DNA of 64,000 nucleotides from Methylophilaceae bacterium (GTDB taxonomy: Bacteria > Pseudomonadota > Gammaproteobacteria > Burkholderiales > Methylophilaceae): positions 17,841-81,840 of the forward strand of contig JAIYBT010000024.1 in NCBI GenBank assembly GCA_027488395.1, given 5' to 3'. Made by a program: the position numbers and the translations under genes. The notes beneath the pieces are model-generated. The model searched no databases. It had not been told where the DNA came from and saw only the letters and a list, made by a program, of their open reading frames with translations. Below are positions 38,505 through 49,123 of the stretch, one piece after another (the first letter of the stretch is position 1; each line of letters starts with the position of its first letter).

Positions 38505-38750
38505 CTAAGCGCTTTTGCGCGTTGGGACAGGGGATGGTTGCCAACGTACAAACGTTCCAATATCGCAGTAAAAATAGTGTCATGGCCGATCGAGATGAGT
38601 GGTACACGCGTTGTGGCTTGTATGTTTGACCATGCGATGCAAGGTCATACGGCTGATGCCGGTTTTCTCAGAGATTTCTGTGAGCGTGATATTGCGTTGC
38701 CATTCGACTTGCTTTGCAAACAAAACGGTTTTTAGATCGATAATGATCAT
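38505..38750 (-). pseudogene. Small XRE-type HTH regulator interrupted by in-frame TGA
   Basis: A frame of 81 codons plus TAG carrying TGA at codon 57 (38580-38582). Before it: MIIIDLKTVLFAKQVEWQR and a helix-turn-helix (LTEISEKTGISRMTLHRMV). After it, in frame: HYFYCDIGTFVRWQP and a short tail to TAG. Small HTH proteins of this family read LDxLCxxFxCxxGxLxxxxP, so the TGA stands where Cys is usual. The start at 38750 follows GAGGAG with seven-base spacing. It lies between the DUF2946 gene and the receptor gene, so it may have been their regulator. Nonsense mutation, UGA readthrough or sequencing error are all possible. Confidence 0.65.
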
Positions 38751-38813
38751 GCGTGACTCCTCATCGCCCCGTTGGGGCAAGGCTATAAATACTGCGTTAA
38801 AGCAGCAGAATAA

Positions 38814-39245
38814 TTAGCGTGAGGAAAAAACGGGTGGTGCGCGGGTGGGGTGCGCTGTTGCATCAAACGAGGCAACAGCAGGGGCTTGATACACACTGAG
38901 TGCAAGACGCACTTGTGCTTGTTGAAATAAAACATACGCAGGATTGTGCAGTGGCATCACCACATCATCCATGGCCAATTGGCAAAATGGGCAATGCTTG
39001 AGGTGATGATTGAGCGCATTCGGTTGCGATTTTGGTTGCACATCGAGTGCGGTAGCGAGTAATTTACCTTGAGTGGTGATGACTTGAATCACCAATTTTT
39101 GACCTTGGGTTGAACATATTTCCTGGGTGAAATTTTTGGCCGACGCCATTGGAAAAGCCAAACTCAAGGTAGGGACGAGACTGGTCAACAAGATGGCAAA
39201 TATCGCCACTTGTGCAATTAACCGCTGGTATCTCGTGCTGTTCAT
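38814..39245 (-). CDS. DUF2946 family protein
   Basis: A 143-residue protein with an N-terminal hydrophobic segment (about 10-30) that could be a signal peptide or anchor. The DUF2946-type motif HHLKHCPFCQLAMDD sits in its middle, with an upstream Cys (EICSTQG). DUF2946 proteins are often encoded beside copper resistance or copper receptor genes, and the H/C motif could bind metal (inference). The ATG at 39245 is preferred over a TTG 12 codons upstream. It is the first gene of the probable copper locus and divergent from the DUF808 gene. Confidence 0.75.
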   Translation of the reverse strand: MNSTRYQRLIAQVAIFAILLTSLVPTLSLAFPMASAKNFTQEICSTQGQKLVIQVITTQGKLLATALDVQPKSQPNALNHHLKHCPFCQLAMDDVVMPLHNPAYVLFQQAQVRLALSVYQAPAVASFDATAHPTRAPPVFSSR

Positions 39246-39338
39246 GCCAATATAATAGCGGGTTTCACGTAAAATAAGCAATATTGATGTTTATTTACCA
39301 CCCTTTTTCGCCCTTTTGATCTTTTTTGTGGAGCTTAC

Positions 39339-40235
39339 ATGGCCGCGACCAGCCTACTCGCCTTATTGGATGATATTACGACCATGCTCGATGACGTGTC
39401 TGTCATGAGCCAATTGGCCGCCAAGAAAACAGCGGGCGTGCTCGGTGACGACCTTGCATTAAATGCACAACAAGTCACTGGCATTGCGGCAGCACGTGAA
39501 TTGCCTGTGGTCTATGCCGTGGCAACAGGGTCTTTTATTAACAAACTGATTCTCGTGCCTGCGGCGTTACTGATCAGTGCATGGTTGCCCTGGTTGATCA
39601 TGCCGCTACTGATGTTAGGCGGGGCTTTTTTGTGTTTTGAAGGCTTTGAAAAAATTTGGCATCGGCTGTTTCATGCTCGCGCTGACGCCCAGCATGCGCT
39701 TGCACTTGATCAAGCCATGCAAGACAGCCAAGCCGATTTAGTGGCCGTTGAACGTGACAAAATCAAAGGTGCCGTGCGGACTGACTTTATTTTATCCGCT
39801 GAAATTATTGTGATTGCGCTGGGCGTGGTGTCCGAGGCAAGTTTTGTGCAGCAAGTGCTGGTACTGTCTTTCATTGCGATTGCCATGACCATCGGCGTTT
39901 ATGGCTTGGTGGCTGCGATTGTCAAAATGGATGATGCGGGCTTACGGCTCATGCGCTTATCTGGCACAAGCAACCTCAATCAAGGGTTACGATACCTAGG
40001 CAGGGTATTAGTCCAGAGCGTCCCCTACTTAATGCGCATGCTCTCTGTGCTGGGAACGGCAGCCATGTTTTTGGTTGGCGGGAGCATTATTAGCCACGGC
40101 CTACCCATGTTGCATCCTTTGCTGGAAGCCTGGCATGCATGGTCGCTGATCATCCATGCGTTGGTCGGCATCCTTAGTGGTGGTCTGGTGTTTTTGTTGG
40201 TTCGCCTCAGCATGTTAATTGTTGTCAAATCTTAA
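39339..40235 (+). CDS. DUF808 (YedI-like) membrane protein
   Basis: A 298-residue protein of the DUF808/YedI family with the family start (LLALLDDITTMLDDVSVM and AAKKTAGVLGDDLALNAQQV) and about five hydrophobic segments in the rest. Family members are inner-membrane proteins without known function. Length matches the family. GGAG precedes the ATG. The following EAL gene starts 48 bases later in the same direction, so they may be cotranscribed. Confidence 0.9.
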   Translation: MAATSLLALLDDITTMLDDVSVMSQLAAKKTAGVLGDDLALNAQQVTGIAAARELPVVYAVATGSFINKLILVPAALLISAWLPWLIMPLLMLGGAFLCFEGFEKIWHRLFHARADAQHALALDQAMQDSQADLVAVERDKIKGAVRTDFILSAEIIVIALGVVSEASFVQQVLVLSFIAIAMTIGVYGLVAAIVKMDDAGLRLMRLSGTSNLNQGLRYLGRVLVQSVPYLMRMLSVLGTAAMFLVGGSIISHGLPMLHPLLEAWHAWSLIIHALVGILSGGLVFLLVRLSMLIVVKS

Positions 40236-40283
40236 ATACATGCATTGCCCGTTTGGTACAATTTATTTGAGTTAGGGGGCATC

Positions 40284-42593
40284 ATGACTGTTACTTATCG
40301 CGCTTTTTCGCAAGCGTGTATCTTAATTTGCTTATGCCTGTTGGTGTCTTGTATGGCGACACCTGGCTTTATACAAGTGATTGACAATGTGCGTTGGTTT
40401 GCCGCCAATGCGACGTGTGCCTTACTGGCATGGTTGGGGTATTACTTTGCCAGCGACACTGAACGTCGTTGGAAACAGTGGTTTGTGCTAGGCACGGCTT
40501 GCTATCTCGCGGGCGGCATCATCTGGGTCTGGGAAGTCATCACCCATCAAGTCAGCTTTCCCGCCAAATCAGATTTGTTTTACCCTTTATTAGGCCCTAG
40601 CTTAATTATCGGTTTTATTGTGGCATTGCGTACACAATTATCGCGTGCGAAAACGCTGGCTTTTGTCATTGATGCGATGGCTTTTAGTGTGGCGATACTT
40701 GGCTACGTGTTGATTTCTTACCTGCCGCACGCGCAACACATCTCCTTGTCGGAGTTGGTGGTGCTCACCGCCTATCCGGTCAGCTTACTGAGTGCTGCAT
40801 TGGTCTCTTTGCTGTTAATCCCGTACTTAAGACCTGCCTTAATGCTGCCTTGGATCATGCTCAGCGTTGGCTTGTTGCTGGATGGTGCGTGTTGGATGCA
40901 ATGGAATTTAAACCAACTCAATCACATCCCGCAAACCAATATTTGGCTGAATAATGCGTTTTCCGTTTCAGATATTTTAATTGGTATAGGGCTTTATGGT
41001 TGGAGCATACGCCCTTCTAAAAACCGTAAATTTCATTGGCAATGCAAGCGCGTTCGCGGACTGATCCCACTGATTGCATTTATTTTTAGCATCTTTACCT
41101 TACTGATTATTTGGTTACAAAGTGGCCAACATCCTTACTCTTACCACGTCGCCACCAGTGCCGTGATGACCATCTTAATCTGCTCGGCGTTTCGACAAAC
41201 CGTGTTGCTCCGTGAGTCTGAAAAACTACTGTCCTCAGAAATACGTTTAGAAGAGCGAGAACAACAATATCGCCAGCTAGCGCAGTTTGATCCGCTCACC
41301 CAGTTGCCTAATCGCTTGTCTGTACAAACCACGCTCGAACATGCGGTGATTTCAGCGGCGAGCGACAGTAGCACGGTCGCTCTAATGATGATTGATATGA
41401 AACAGTTTCAAACAATCAATGATAGTTTTGGCCACGCAACGGGCGATCAATTTTTAGTGGAAATGGCAACACGTTTGCAACAAATCGCGCAAGAATGCGC
41501 ACATTTGGGGCGTATACACAGCGATCAATTTACCTTAATCGCGGCCAACAAAACCGATGCCGAGTTGGAATTACTAGTCCATCGGATATTTGAGAAACTG
41601 CATGATCCCGTTCACGTAGACGAACATGAGTTGATACTTGATGCGTGCATAGGCATCAGCGTATTCCCGCGCGACGCGCACACGGCGAGTGATTTAACGC
41701 GTCATGCCAATACCGCGTTGAGCCATGCCAAGCAAAATGGGCATCAGCCTTGGATGTTTTACTGCAAAGAACAGACCAAAGGGGCACAACGGCTATACCG
41801 TTTAGATATTCAATTGCGCAAAGCCATCAAAAAACAAGCCTTTTTCTTGCAGTTTCAGCCGATTTTTAGTGTGGATAGCAATGGACACCTCAATATCCAT
41901 AACATTGAAGCCTTAGTACGCTGGAAAAATAATAAACACGAGATTATCTCCCCCGCTGACTTTATTCCTTATGCCGAAAAATCAGGCTTAATTTTGCCGA
42001 TTGGGGAATGGGTGATTGCACAGTCCTGTCAATCCTTGGCTCAGCTGATACGCTACACGGGCTTAACCGTCGGGCTATCAATTAATATTTCACCCCGCCA
42101 GTTTCGCGACCCGAAGCTGTTACCGTTTATCGCTGATCAGCTGAATGTGAACGGGATTGACCCTCATACCATCACGTTGGAGATTACTGAAAGCGCTGTA
42201 TTTGAACATGAACAACAGGCGCTGGCCACTTTGCATCAAATGAAAGCGCTCGGCCTTAACATTGCTTTGGACGATTTTGGCGTGGGCAATTCATCGTTGT
42301 TTAAGCTTAAGCAACTGCCCATTGATGAACTGAAAATTGACCGTGCATTTTTAATCGATGTGCCAGAAAGCCTTGCTGACAAAGAAATCCTGAGCACCAT
42401 CATCAAGACCGCCAACATTCTTGGCATTTCAGTGGTGGTGGAAGGGGTTGAAACAGCAGCACAATTAGCGTTTTTAAACGGTATTGGCTGCGATAGCATG
42501 CAAGGGTTTTTGTTAGGTAAACCGATGTCGATGGAGGCGATCACTCAACTGCTGATTGAAAACCGATTGACCGCAAAAGCGCTTGCCCCTTAA
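40284..42593 (+). CDS. Membrane EAL protein with degenerate GGDEF domain
   Basis: A 769-residue protein: an N-terminal membrane region with about nine helices (to about 315), a degenerate GGDEF domain (about 345-505, HSDQF at 412-416 in place of GGDEF) and an EAL domain (about 515-760, EAL at 542-544). It cannot be an ordinary cyclase. The EAL loop-6 motif is altered to DDFGVGNSS (663-671; usually DDFGTGYSS), but the two Asp are kept, so phosphodiesterase activity is possible. The ATG at 40284 is preferred to an upstream TTG. It probably reads a membrane signal and lowers c-di-GMP or only binds it. Confidence 0.9.
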   Translation: MTVTYRAFSQACILICLCLLVSCMATPGFIQVIDNVRWFAANATCALLAWLGYYFASDTERRWKQWFVLGTACYLAGGIIWVWEVITHQVSFPAKSDLFYPLLGPSLIIGFIVALRTQLSRAKTLAFVIDAMAFSVAILGYVLISYLPHAQHISLSELVVLTAYPVSLLSAALVSLLLIPYLRPALMLPWIMLSVGLLLDGACWMQWNLNQLNHIPQTNIWLNNAFSVSDILIGIGLYGWSIRPSKNRKFHWQCKRVRGLIPLIAFIFSIFTLLIIWLQSGQHPYSYHVATSAVMTILICSAFRQTVLLRESEKLLSSEIRLEEREQQYRQLAQFDPLTQLPNRLSVQTTLEHAVISAASDSSTVALMMIDMKQFQTINDSFGHATGDQFLVEMATRLQQIAQECAHLGRIHSDQFTLIAANKTDAELELLVHRIFEKLHDPVHVDEHELILDACIGISVFPRDAHTASDLTRHANTALSHAKQNGHQPWMFYCKEQTKGAQRLYRLDIQLRKAIKKQAFFLQFQPIFSVDSNGHLNIHNIEALVRWKNNKHEIISPADFIPYAEKSGLILPIGEWVIAQSCQSLAQLIRYTGLTVGLSINISPRQFRDPKLLPFIADQLNVNGIDPHTITLEITESAVFEHEQQALATLHQMKALGLNIALDDFGVGNSSLFKLKQLPIDELKIDRAFLIDVPESLADKEILSTIIKTANILGISVVVEGVETAAQLAFLNGIGCDSMQGFLLGKPMSMEAITQLLIENRLTAKALAP

Positions 42594-42632
42594 TGGTCAA
42601 TTGCGCCTTTAAATATTGCTACTAAGCAACCA

Positions 42633-43136
42633 CTACAAAGGCTGTGATGTAGATGATGTGCTTGGCTCAGGGTTGATCACGCTGTCTAACATTAAACAAG
42701 CCACCCCCACGCATATGGCGCTATCCGCCACATTAAACGCTGGCCACGCCCACTGCTCATAATAAAACAATAAAAAATCGACCACATAACCCAAGGTTAA
42801 ACGATCATATAAATTGCCCAGCGCGCCGCCTAAAATCAAGGCCAACCCACAGCAAAATAATTTTTTATGTGGTTGCTTAAGTATTAAATACACCATAACA
42901 ACGGAAGCTAAGCTGGATACTGCTGTAAAAAACCCATGCTGCCAGCCGCCCGCATCCGCCAGAAAGCTAAATGCTGCGCCCGTGTTGTGATAGCGTACCA
43001 ACTCAAAAAAACCAGTGATGGGCAGATGTTCTGCATACGCAAAACGCGCTTGAATCAAGTGCTTAGTGTAAAGATCCAGCGCAATTACCAAGCCACTCAG
43101 GCATAACCATCGGGAAGCGGTCATTAAATTACGCAT
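42633..43136 (-). CDS. lspA: Lipoprotein signal peptidase
   Basis: A 167-residue inner-membrane aspartic protease that removes lipoprotein signal peptides. Four helices and the catalytic segments [23 protein letters not shown]...VVDFL and FNVADSAI are present. The start is placed at 43136, overlapping the ileS stop by 8 bases; an ATG four codons later is also possible. The order ribF-ileS-lspA is the usual bacterial arrangement. Confidence 0.95.
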   Translation of the reverse strand: MRNLMTASRWLCLSGLVIALDLYTKHLIQARFAYAEHLPITGFFELVRYHNTGAAFSFLADAGGWQHGFFTAVSSLASVVMVYLILKQPHKKLFCCGLALILGGALGNLYDRLTLGYVVDFLLFYYEQWAWPAFNVADSAICVGVACLMLDSVINPEPSTSSTSQPL

Positions 43137-45987
43137 AGGTACGTGCTTCGCCCACACCGAACAAATTGCTAACACACCGCCCACAAATGCTAGGGTGTGC
43201 CGCATCCGCACCGACATCGGCGCGGTAATGCCAACAACGCTCGCATTTGGCATGCGCGCTGGCGCTTACTTCCAATGTCAGCCCAGTATCTACTTGTTTG
43301 TAGACATTCGCACGCGAGGTGATCAATGCAAATTTTAAATCCTCACCCAAGCGATTGAGCGCATCAAACATGGCACCATCGGCGTAAATAGTCACTTCGG
43401 CTTGCAAGGAAGAACCGACAGCCCCTTCGCCGCGTTTTTCTTCAATTTTTTTATTGGCAGTTTCACGCAACAGGCGTAACTGCGCCCAATCGGCCAGTTG
43501 TGCCTCGGTTAAGCCATGCGCGGGCAAGGCATACCAAGTGTCTTCAAACACCGTCGCTTGCGCGTCTAGGCCTAATGTCTGCCAAATTTCATCGGCGGTA
43601 AAGCTTAATATCGGCGCCATTAGGCGCATCATGGTGTGGGTGATGTGATACAACGCGCTTTGTGCCGCGCGCCGTGCCTGCGAAGCTTCGCCACTGGTGT
43701 AGAGGCGGTCTTTTAAGATATCTAAATAAAAGCCACCTAAGTCTTCAGAGCAAAACCCGACAAACTTTTGCACTGCCAAGTGAAACTCGTATTGATCATA
43801 ATCGGCCAAAATATTGGCCTGTAATGCATGTGTTAAATGCAACGCATATCGGTCAATTTCTAACCACTCGCTTACAGGCAACAACTCTTTGCTGGCATCA
43901 AAATCTGCCAAGTTAGAAAGCAAAAAGCGTAAGGTATTCCGGATACGACGATAGCCATCGGCCACACGCTTGAGAATTTCATCACTAATCGTCAATTCAC
44001 CAGAGTAATCGGTCGAGGCCACCCACAAGCGCAAAATATCCGCACCATAGGTATCCATCACTTTTTGCGGTGCCACCACATTGCCTTTAGATTTACTCAT
44101 TTTGTGACCAGCGCCATCCACCACAAAGCCATGCGTTAACAGCGCTTTGTAAGGGGCATGCCCGTCGATAGCACAGCCCGTCAACAAGCTGGATTGAAAC
44201 CAACCACGGTGTTGGTCAGAGCCCTCTAAATATAAATCTGCAACGGGCTGATGTTGCGCTTCGCGCACGGCTGCCTCTGTTGATAACGAGGCATGTTGGC
44301 TAGAACGAATCACCGCATAATGCGTGGCGCCAGAATCAAACCACACATCTAAAGTATCGGTAACTTTTTTGTATTGCTCGGCATGTTGAGGCGCATGTTG
44401 CGCCAAAAACGCCGCCGCATCTAAACTAAACCAAGCCTCTACCCCTGTTTGCTCGGTGAGCAAGGCCGCTTGCGCTAATAGCTCTGCGGTTTTTGGATGC
44501 GGCTCGCCAGTTTCTTTGTGCACAAAAAACGGCATCGGCACGCCCCAGTTACGTTGACGCGACACACACCAATCCGGGCGGTTTTTAATCATCGCTTCTA
44601 AACGGGCGCGGCCCCAACTGGGGAAAAATTGCGTGGCATCCACTGCAGCATTTGCGTGTTGGCGTAAAGAGTGCCCATCTGTGCCAATGGATTGCATGCC
44701 AACAAACCATTGGTGCGTCGCCAACTGCATCAATGGCGTTTTGTGCCGCCAGCAATGCGGAAAACTATGGTGTAAGCGCGCTGAGGCAAACAATACGCCA
44801 TTTTCTAGCAGCTTAGCCAATATAATCTTGTTGGCTTCTTGCCGCGATAAACCGCGAATGTCAGCAAATTCCACCAAATCACTGCTAAAAAACTTACCAT
44901 CGCCACCAATCAAGACCCGTGGTTTTTCATTGGGGAAGTGAGCTCGCATTACTAACCAGTCATCGTTACCATGGGCGGCCGCGGTATGCACTAAACCGGT
45001 ACCGGCATCGGTAGTGACATGATCGCCGGTAATCACCGGCACATGGCGCTGATCAAACGGGTGCGCCAATGGCAAGCCAGCGAGCGCTGCACCAAGGCAT
45101 GAGGCCAGCACGTTAGGATGACTTTCTTCGTAGCGCGCCAAGGTGTTGTCTGCCAACGCGCGCGCCAAGATGAGTAAACCCTTGCTGGTATGTATCAGGT
45201 CATAGGTCAATTCAGGGTTGACGCTCACCGCTTGGTTGGCAGGCAAGGTCCATGGCGTGGTGGTCCAAATCACCGCATAGGCGTTGGTATCAATTTTTTC
45301 TAGGCCAAACGCGGTGGCTAAAGCGGCGTTATCGACCACTTTAAAGCCCACATCAATCGCAGGCGAATTGACGTCTTCATATTCCACTTCGGCTTCGGCC
45401 AAGGCTGAGCCGCAATCCACACACCAATGCACGGGTTTAGAGCCTTGATACAAATACCCATTTTGATAGATCTCACCTAAAGCACGCATGATGTCGGCCT
45501 CGGTTTTAAAATCCATGGTGAGATAGGGATGATCCCAATCACCCAACACGCCTAAACGGATAAAGTCTTTCTTTTGTTTTTCGACTTGCTCAGCGGCATA
45601 GGCGCGGCAGAGTTCACGAAATTGCGCGGGGTCGATATGTTTGCCATGGGTTTTTTCTACCACCAGCTCAATCGGCAGGCCGTGACAATCCCAACCCGGC
45701 ACATAGGGCGCATCAAAGCCACTCATGGTTTTGGCTTTGATAATGATGTCTTTCAAAATTTTATTCACGGCATGGCCAATGTGAATATCACCGTTGGCAT
45801 AGGGTGGGCCATCGTGCAAAATAAATTTGGGTGCGCCTTTGCGTTTAGCACGGATGCGCTCATAGACTTTGCGTTCTTGCCAGCTTTTGAGCCAGGCAGG
45901 CTCGCGCTTGGCTAAATCACCGCGCATGGGGAATGCGGTTTCAGGCAAATTTAAAGGATATTTTGAATCTTTTTGTGAATCGGTCAT
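43129..45987 (-). CDS. ileS: Isoleucyl-tRNA synthetase
   Basis: A 952-residue class I aminoacyl-tRNA synthetase charging tRNA-Ile. The HIGH motif (GDIHIGH, about residue 65) and KMSKS motif (HKMSKSKGN, about 600) are intact, an editing domain lies between them, and the C-terminal zinc finger CERCW...CGRC is present. Length is typical of the bacterial short form. The gene is in the conserved murJ-ribF-ileS-lspA cluster. The frame ends TAA, overlapped by lspA. Confidence 0.98.
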   Translation of the reverse strand: MTDSQKDSKYPLNLPETAFPMRGDLAKREPAWLKSWQERKVYERIRAKRKGAPKFILHDGPPYANGDIHIGHAVNKILKDIIIKAKTMSGFDAPYVPGWDCHGLPIELVVEKTHGKHIDPAQFRELCRAYAAEQVEKQKKDFIRLGVLGDWDHPYLTMDFKTEADIMRALGEIYQNGYLYQGSKPVHWCVDCGSALAEAEVEYEDVNSPAIDVGFKVVDNAALATAFGLEKIDTNAYAVIWTTTPWTLPANQAVSVNPELTYDLIHTSKGLLILARALADNTLARYEESHPNVLASCLGAALAGLPLAHPFDQRHVPVITGDHVTTDAGTGLVHTAAAHGNDDWLVMRAHFPNEKPRVLIGGDGKFFSSDLVEFADIRGLSRQEANKIILAKLLENGVLFASARLHHSFPHCWRHKTPLMQLATHQWFVGMQSIGTDGHSLRQHANAAVDATQFFPSWGRARLEAMIKNRPDWCVSRQRNWGVPMPFFVHKETGEPHPKTAELLAQAALLTEQTGVEAWFSLDAAAFLAQHAPQHAEQYKKVTDTLDVWFDSGATHYAVIRSSQHASLSTEAAVREAQHQPVADLYLEGSDQHRGWFQSSLLTGCAIDGHAPYKALLTHGFVVDGAGHKMSKSKGNVVAPQKVMDTYGADILRLWVASTDYSGELTISDEILKRVADGYRRIRNTLRFLLSNLADFDASKELLPVSEWLEIDRYALHLTHALQANILADYDQYEFHLAVQKFVGFCSEDLGGFYLDILKDRLYTSGEASQARRAAQSALYHITHTMMRLMAPILSFTADEIWQTLGLDAQATVFEDTWYALPAHGLTEAQLADWAQLRLLRETANKKIEEKRGEGAVGSSLQAEVTIYADGAMFDALNRLGEDLKFALITSRANVYKQVDTGLTLEVSASAHAKCERCWHYRADVGADAAHPSICGRCVSNLFGVGEARTYA

Positions 45988-46017
45988 GTTTTGTTCTCTG
46001 TGACTACGCTGTCATCT

Positions 46018-46917
46018 TTAGGCAAGGCCTGTGTGAAAATACTGTCTACCTTGCACGACATCTTGCGCGATTTGCGCTGTGAGTGCCGCTAATCCGTCAA
46101 ACTTCCGCTCCTCGCGCAATTGATGAAAAAACTGCACTTGGACATGCTGCCCATACAAATCACCTGCAAAATCAATGATATGCACTTCAAGCTTGAGTTT
46201 CGGAATCCCCGCGATGGTTGGTCGCAAGCCTAAATTAGCCACCGCTGGATGCCCGTTTAATTTTACCGCATAAACCCCAGTGAGTGCCGGGCGCTCATGC
46301 CGCATATGCACATTGGCGGTTGGAAAACCTAAGGTGCGACCCAATTGTGCGCCATGCACAACGGTGCCGCTGATGCTGTAGGGGCGACCCAGCAAGGCTT
46401 GTGCTTTTTGCAACTGCCCCTCTGCCAGTGCATTTCGCACCAAGGTGCTAGATACGCGCTCACCGTCAATTTGCACTTCTGCTAAGGGAATGACTTGAAA
46501 TCCATGCGATTTTAAAGTGTGTACACTACCCGCGCGTTTAGCGCCAAAACAAAAATCTTCACCCACCATGACGACATTTGCTTGCAGTTGATCCCGTAAC
46601 ACCTGCATAAACGCCGTCGGCGTTTGCGCAGAAAACGCATGATTAAACCGTTGCACGTAAACTTGCCGCACACCACGTGCCGCAAAAAATTGTAACTTTT
46701 CGCGCAAAGAAGCTAAGCGTGCTGGCGCCATTGCAGGCTGAAAAAACTCGCGCGGATGCGGTTCAAACGTCATCACCGCGGGACATAATCCATGTTGCTT
46801 GGCGTAGTCTACCAATTGATCCAACAAAATTTGATGACCCAGATGCATGCCATCAAAATTGCCAATGGCGATCGCTTGCGCGTGTGCTTGGGTTGGAAAA
46901 TGACGATACACTTGCAT
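46018..46917 (-). CDS. ribF: Bifunctional riboflavin kinase / FAD synthetase
   Basis: A 299-residue enzyme with an N-terminal FAD synthetase nucleotidyltransferase domain (about 1-175, IGNFDGMHLGHQ) and a C-terminal flavokinase domain (about 180-297, with GRTLGFPTANVH). It converts riboflavin to FMN and FAD in the cytoplasm. Length is normal. It lies between murJ and ileS as in many proteobacteria. Confidence 0.97.
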   Translation of the reverse strand: MQVYRHFPTQAHAQAIAIGNFDGMHLGHQILLDQLVDYAKQHGLCPAVMTFEPHPREFFQPAMAPARLASLREKLQFFAARGVRQVYVQRFNHAFSAQTPTAFMQVLRDQLQANVVMVGEDFCFGAKRAGSVHTLKSHGFQVIPLAEVQIDGERVSSTLVRNALAEGQLQKAQALLGRPYSISGTVVHGAQLGRTLGFPTANVHMRHERPALTGVYAVKLNGHPAVANLGLRPTIAGIPKLKLEVHIIDFAGDLYGQHVQVQFFHQLREERKFDGLAALTAQIAQDVVQGRQYFHTGLA

Positions 46918-46926
46918 AAATAACAG

Positions 46927-48471
46927 TTATCGAGCGACCCGTTTAGTAAAGTCCCGCGGACGAAAACCCAATAAACCAAGCACCGCAAAATACACGGTCA
47001 TGCCCAAGACAACCAAGCCTGCCAAACTGCCCATGCGTTGGTATGCTGGCAAGGCTAACCAATCGCCAACCGCTTGCGCGGCCAAATGCAAGCTGATTGC
47101 CATGAACGTGACCGCAACCACTAATTTGACTAAAAATACCATCCAACCTGGGTTAGGCTGATAAGCGCCACTGCGTTGCAAGTGAAACCACAACAAACTT
47201 GCATTTAAACAAGCGCCCAAGCCCACCGCCAGTGCTAAGCCCGCATGCTGCAAAGGCGTGAGCCATAGAAAGAGGCCATTGAATAGCTGCGTGACCACCA
47301 AAGTGAAGATTGCAATTTTGACTGGCGTTTTAACGTTTTGCCGCGCGTAAAACCCGGGCGCCAACACTTTCACCATGATTAAGCCCAACAAACTGATGCT
47401 GTAGGCGATTAACGCGCGCTCAGTCATGGCGACATCCATCGGGGTAAATCGACCGTAATAAAACAAACTGGCCACCAGCGGTTTTGACAACACCGCTAAC
47501 GCGACCGCAGCCGGCAGCGACAACATACAGGTGAGCCGTAATCCCCAGTCTAATAACTGCGAAAATTCTGCATCGGTGTTATCAACAAATGATTTTGATA
47601 AGCTTGGTAGCAATATCGTACCCAAAGCCACGCCGAGCACCCCGGTTGGAAACTCCATTAAGCGATCAGCGTAATACAACCAAGAGACACTGCCAGTGGG
47701 CATAAACGAAGCAAAGATATTGTTGAGTACAATCGAAATTTGCGCGACAGATACGCCAAAAATGGCGGGACCCATCAAGCGTAAAATACGCCGCACGCCC
47801 TCATCTTGTAGGTTTAGTGCATAACGAGGCAACATCCCCAGTTTTTGCAAGTAGGGCAATTGATACAACAATTGCACAATGCCGCCCACAAACACCGCCC
47901 AAGCCAACACATAAATTGAATGATCAAAATATGGCGCAACCCATACTGCGGCAATGATAAAACTCAAGTTGAGCCACACAGGCGTGAACGCCGGCACTTG
48001 AAACTGGCTGTAAGCGTTGAGGACGCCGCCTGCCATAGACACTAATGAAATAAACAAAATATACGGAAAGGTGATGCGCAATAAATCGGTGGTGAGTGCG
48101 AATTTAGCAGCATCTTGAGCAAACCCAGGCGAGGTGAGGTGCACAATCAAAGGGGCGGCCAACATGCCGACAATGGTGACGGCTACTAAGAATAGACCTA
48201 ACAAACTGGCGACATGGTTGATGAGTGCGCGCGTGGCCTCAGGGCTGCGTTGCTTGCGATACTCGGATAAGATGGGCACAAAGGCTTGGCTAAAAGCGCC
48301 TTCACCAGAAATACGCCGCAATAAGTTAGGAATTTTAAACGCGACAAAAAACGCATCTGTGGCCATGCCAGCCCCAAATATCCGTGCAATTAAAGTATCT
48401 CGCGCAAAGCCTAGCAAGCGTGAAATAAACGTCATGCCACCAACGGTAGCCAAGGCTTTGAGTAAATTCAT
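46927..48471 (-). CDS. murJ: Lipid II flippase MurJ
   Basis: A 514-residue MOP-superfamily membrane protein (about 14 helices) that moves lipid II across the inner membrane for peptidoglycan synthesis. It starts MNLLKALATVGGMTFISRLLGFARD with the family region and has FFVAFKIPNLLRRISGEGAFSQAFVP. Length is normal. It is divergent from rpsT and is the first gene of murJ-ribF-ileS-lspA. Confidence 0.97.
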   Translation of the reverse strand: MNLLKALATVGGMTFISRLLGFARDTLIARIFGAGMATDAFFVAFKIPNLLRRISGEGAFSQAFVPILSEYRKQRSPEATRALINHVASLLGLFLVAVTIVGMLAAPLIVHLTSPGFAQDAAKFALTTDLLRITFPYILFISLVSMAGGVLNAYSQFQVPAFTPVWLNLSFIIAAVWVAPYFDHSIYVLAWAVFVGGIVQLLYQLPYLQKLGMLPRYALNLQDEGVRRILRLMGPAIFGVSVAQISIVLNNIFASFMPTGSVSWLYYADRLMEFPTGVLGVALGTILLPSLSKSFVDNTDAEFSQLLDWGLRLTCMLSLPAAVALAVLSKPLVASLFYYGRFTPMDVAMTERALIAYSISLLGLIMVKVLAPGFYARQNVKTPVKIAIFTLVVTQLFNGLFLWLTPLQHAGLALAVGLGACLNASLLWFHLQRSGAYQPNPGWMVFLVKLVVAVTFMAISLHLAAQAVGDWLALPAYQRMGSLAGLVVLGMTVYFAVLGLLGFRPRDFTKRVAR

Positions 48472-48685
48472 AGAGATGATGACAGTGTGCCGTGCGCGTG
48501 GATGGCAATCGAAAGTGCGTATTGTTTTAGAAGACGTTTAAAACAGCTTAATTTTAACACGCAGGCCGCGCGTGCAGACAGGGTTTATCGAATAATTCTT
48601 GGGTAAACCTTGCGCAATTGCGTTTAAAACAGTATGATGCACGGTTTCGTATTTCACCCTATTTTAAGTCACAGGACAAACACAC

Positions 48686-48949
48686 ATGGCAAATACCGCA
48701 CAAGCTCGCAAACGCGCGCGTCAATCCGTGAAAGTGAATGCGCACAATGCTGCGTTGCGCTCTACTTTGCGTACTGCAATCAAAAAAGTGATCAAAGCAA
48801 TCCAAGCGGGGGATAAAGCTGCTGCTGCTGCGTCTTACCAAGAAAATGTAAGCGTTATTGATCGCATTGCTGATAAAAAGATTATTCACAAAAACAAAGC
48901 TGCACGTCACAAGAGCCGTTTAGCTGCCGCGATTAAAGCGCTTGCTTAA
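48686..48949 (+). CDS. rpsT: 30S ribosomal protein S20
   Basis: An 87-residue basic protein ([20 protein letters not shown]) of normal length that binds 16S rRNA in the small subunit. It is preceded by AGGA and followed by a strong terminator. It is divergent from murJ, a common betaproteobacterial arrangement. The intergenic 214 bases hold both promoters. Confidence 0.98.
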   Translation: MANTAQARKRARQSVKVNAHNAALRSTLRTAIKKVIKAIQAGDKAAAAASYQENVSVIDRIADKKIIHKNKAARHKSRLAAAIKALA

Positions 48950-49039
48950 TACTTGTGGCCGTCTGGCCGCTTTTGATGGCTGTTTAGTTGCGCAGTGTTG
49001 TTGGCCTGCACTTTGAATAAAGTCCTCAACGCAGTACAT

Positions 49040-49069
49040 AAAAAGCTGAACTTGATGTTCAGCTTTTTT
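49040..49069 (+). terminator. Terminator of rpsT
   Basis: A 12-base stem (49040-49051 with 49057-49068) with AAAAAGCTGAAC and its complement, followed by T residues. Confidence 0.88.
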
Positions 49070-49123
49070 ATTGGCTTACATATCAAAGCCTGCTGTGCGT
49101 CGCGCATTGCGTCTCACATGGTT

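Noticed and set aside
34301..38750. Genome-wide recoding of TGA as a sense codon
   Set aside because: clpB, grxC, purE, dabA and the cyclase at 7147 end properly at TGA at normal family lengths, so TGA is a stop here.
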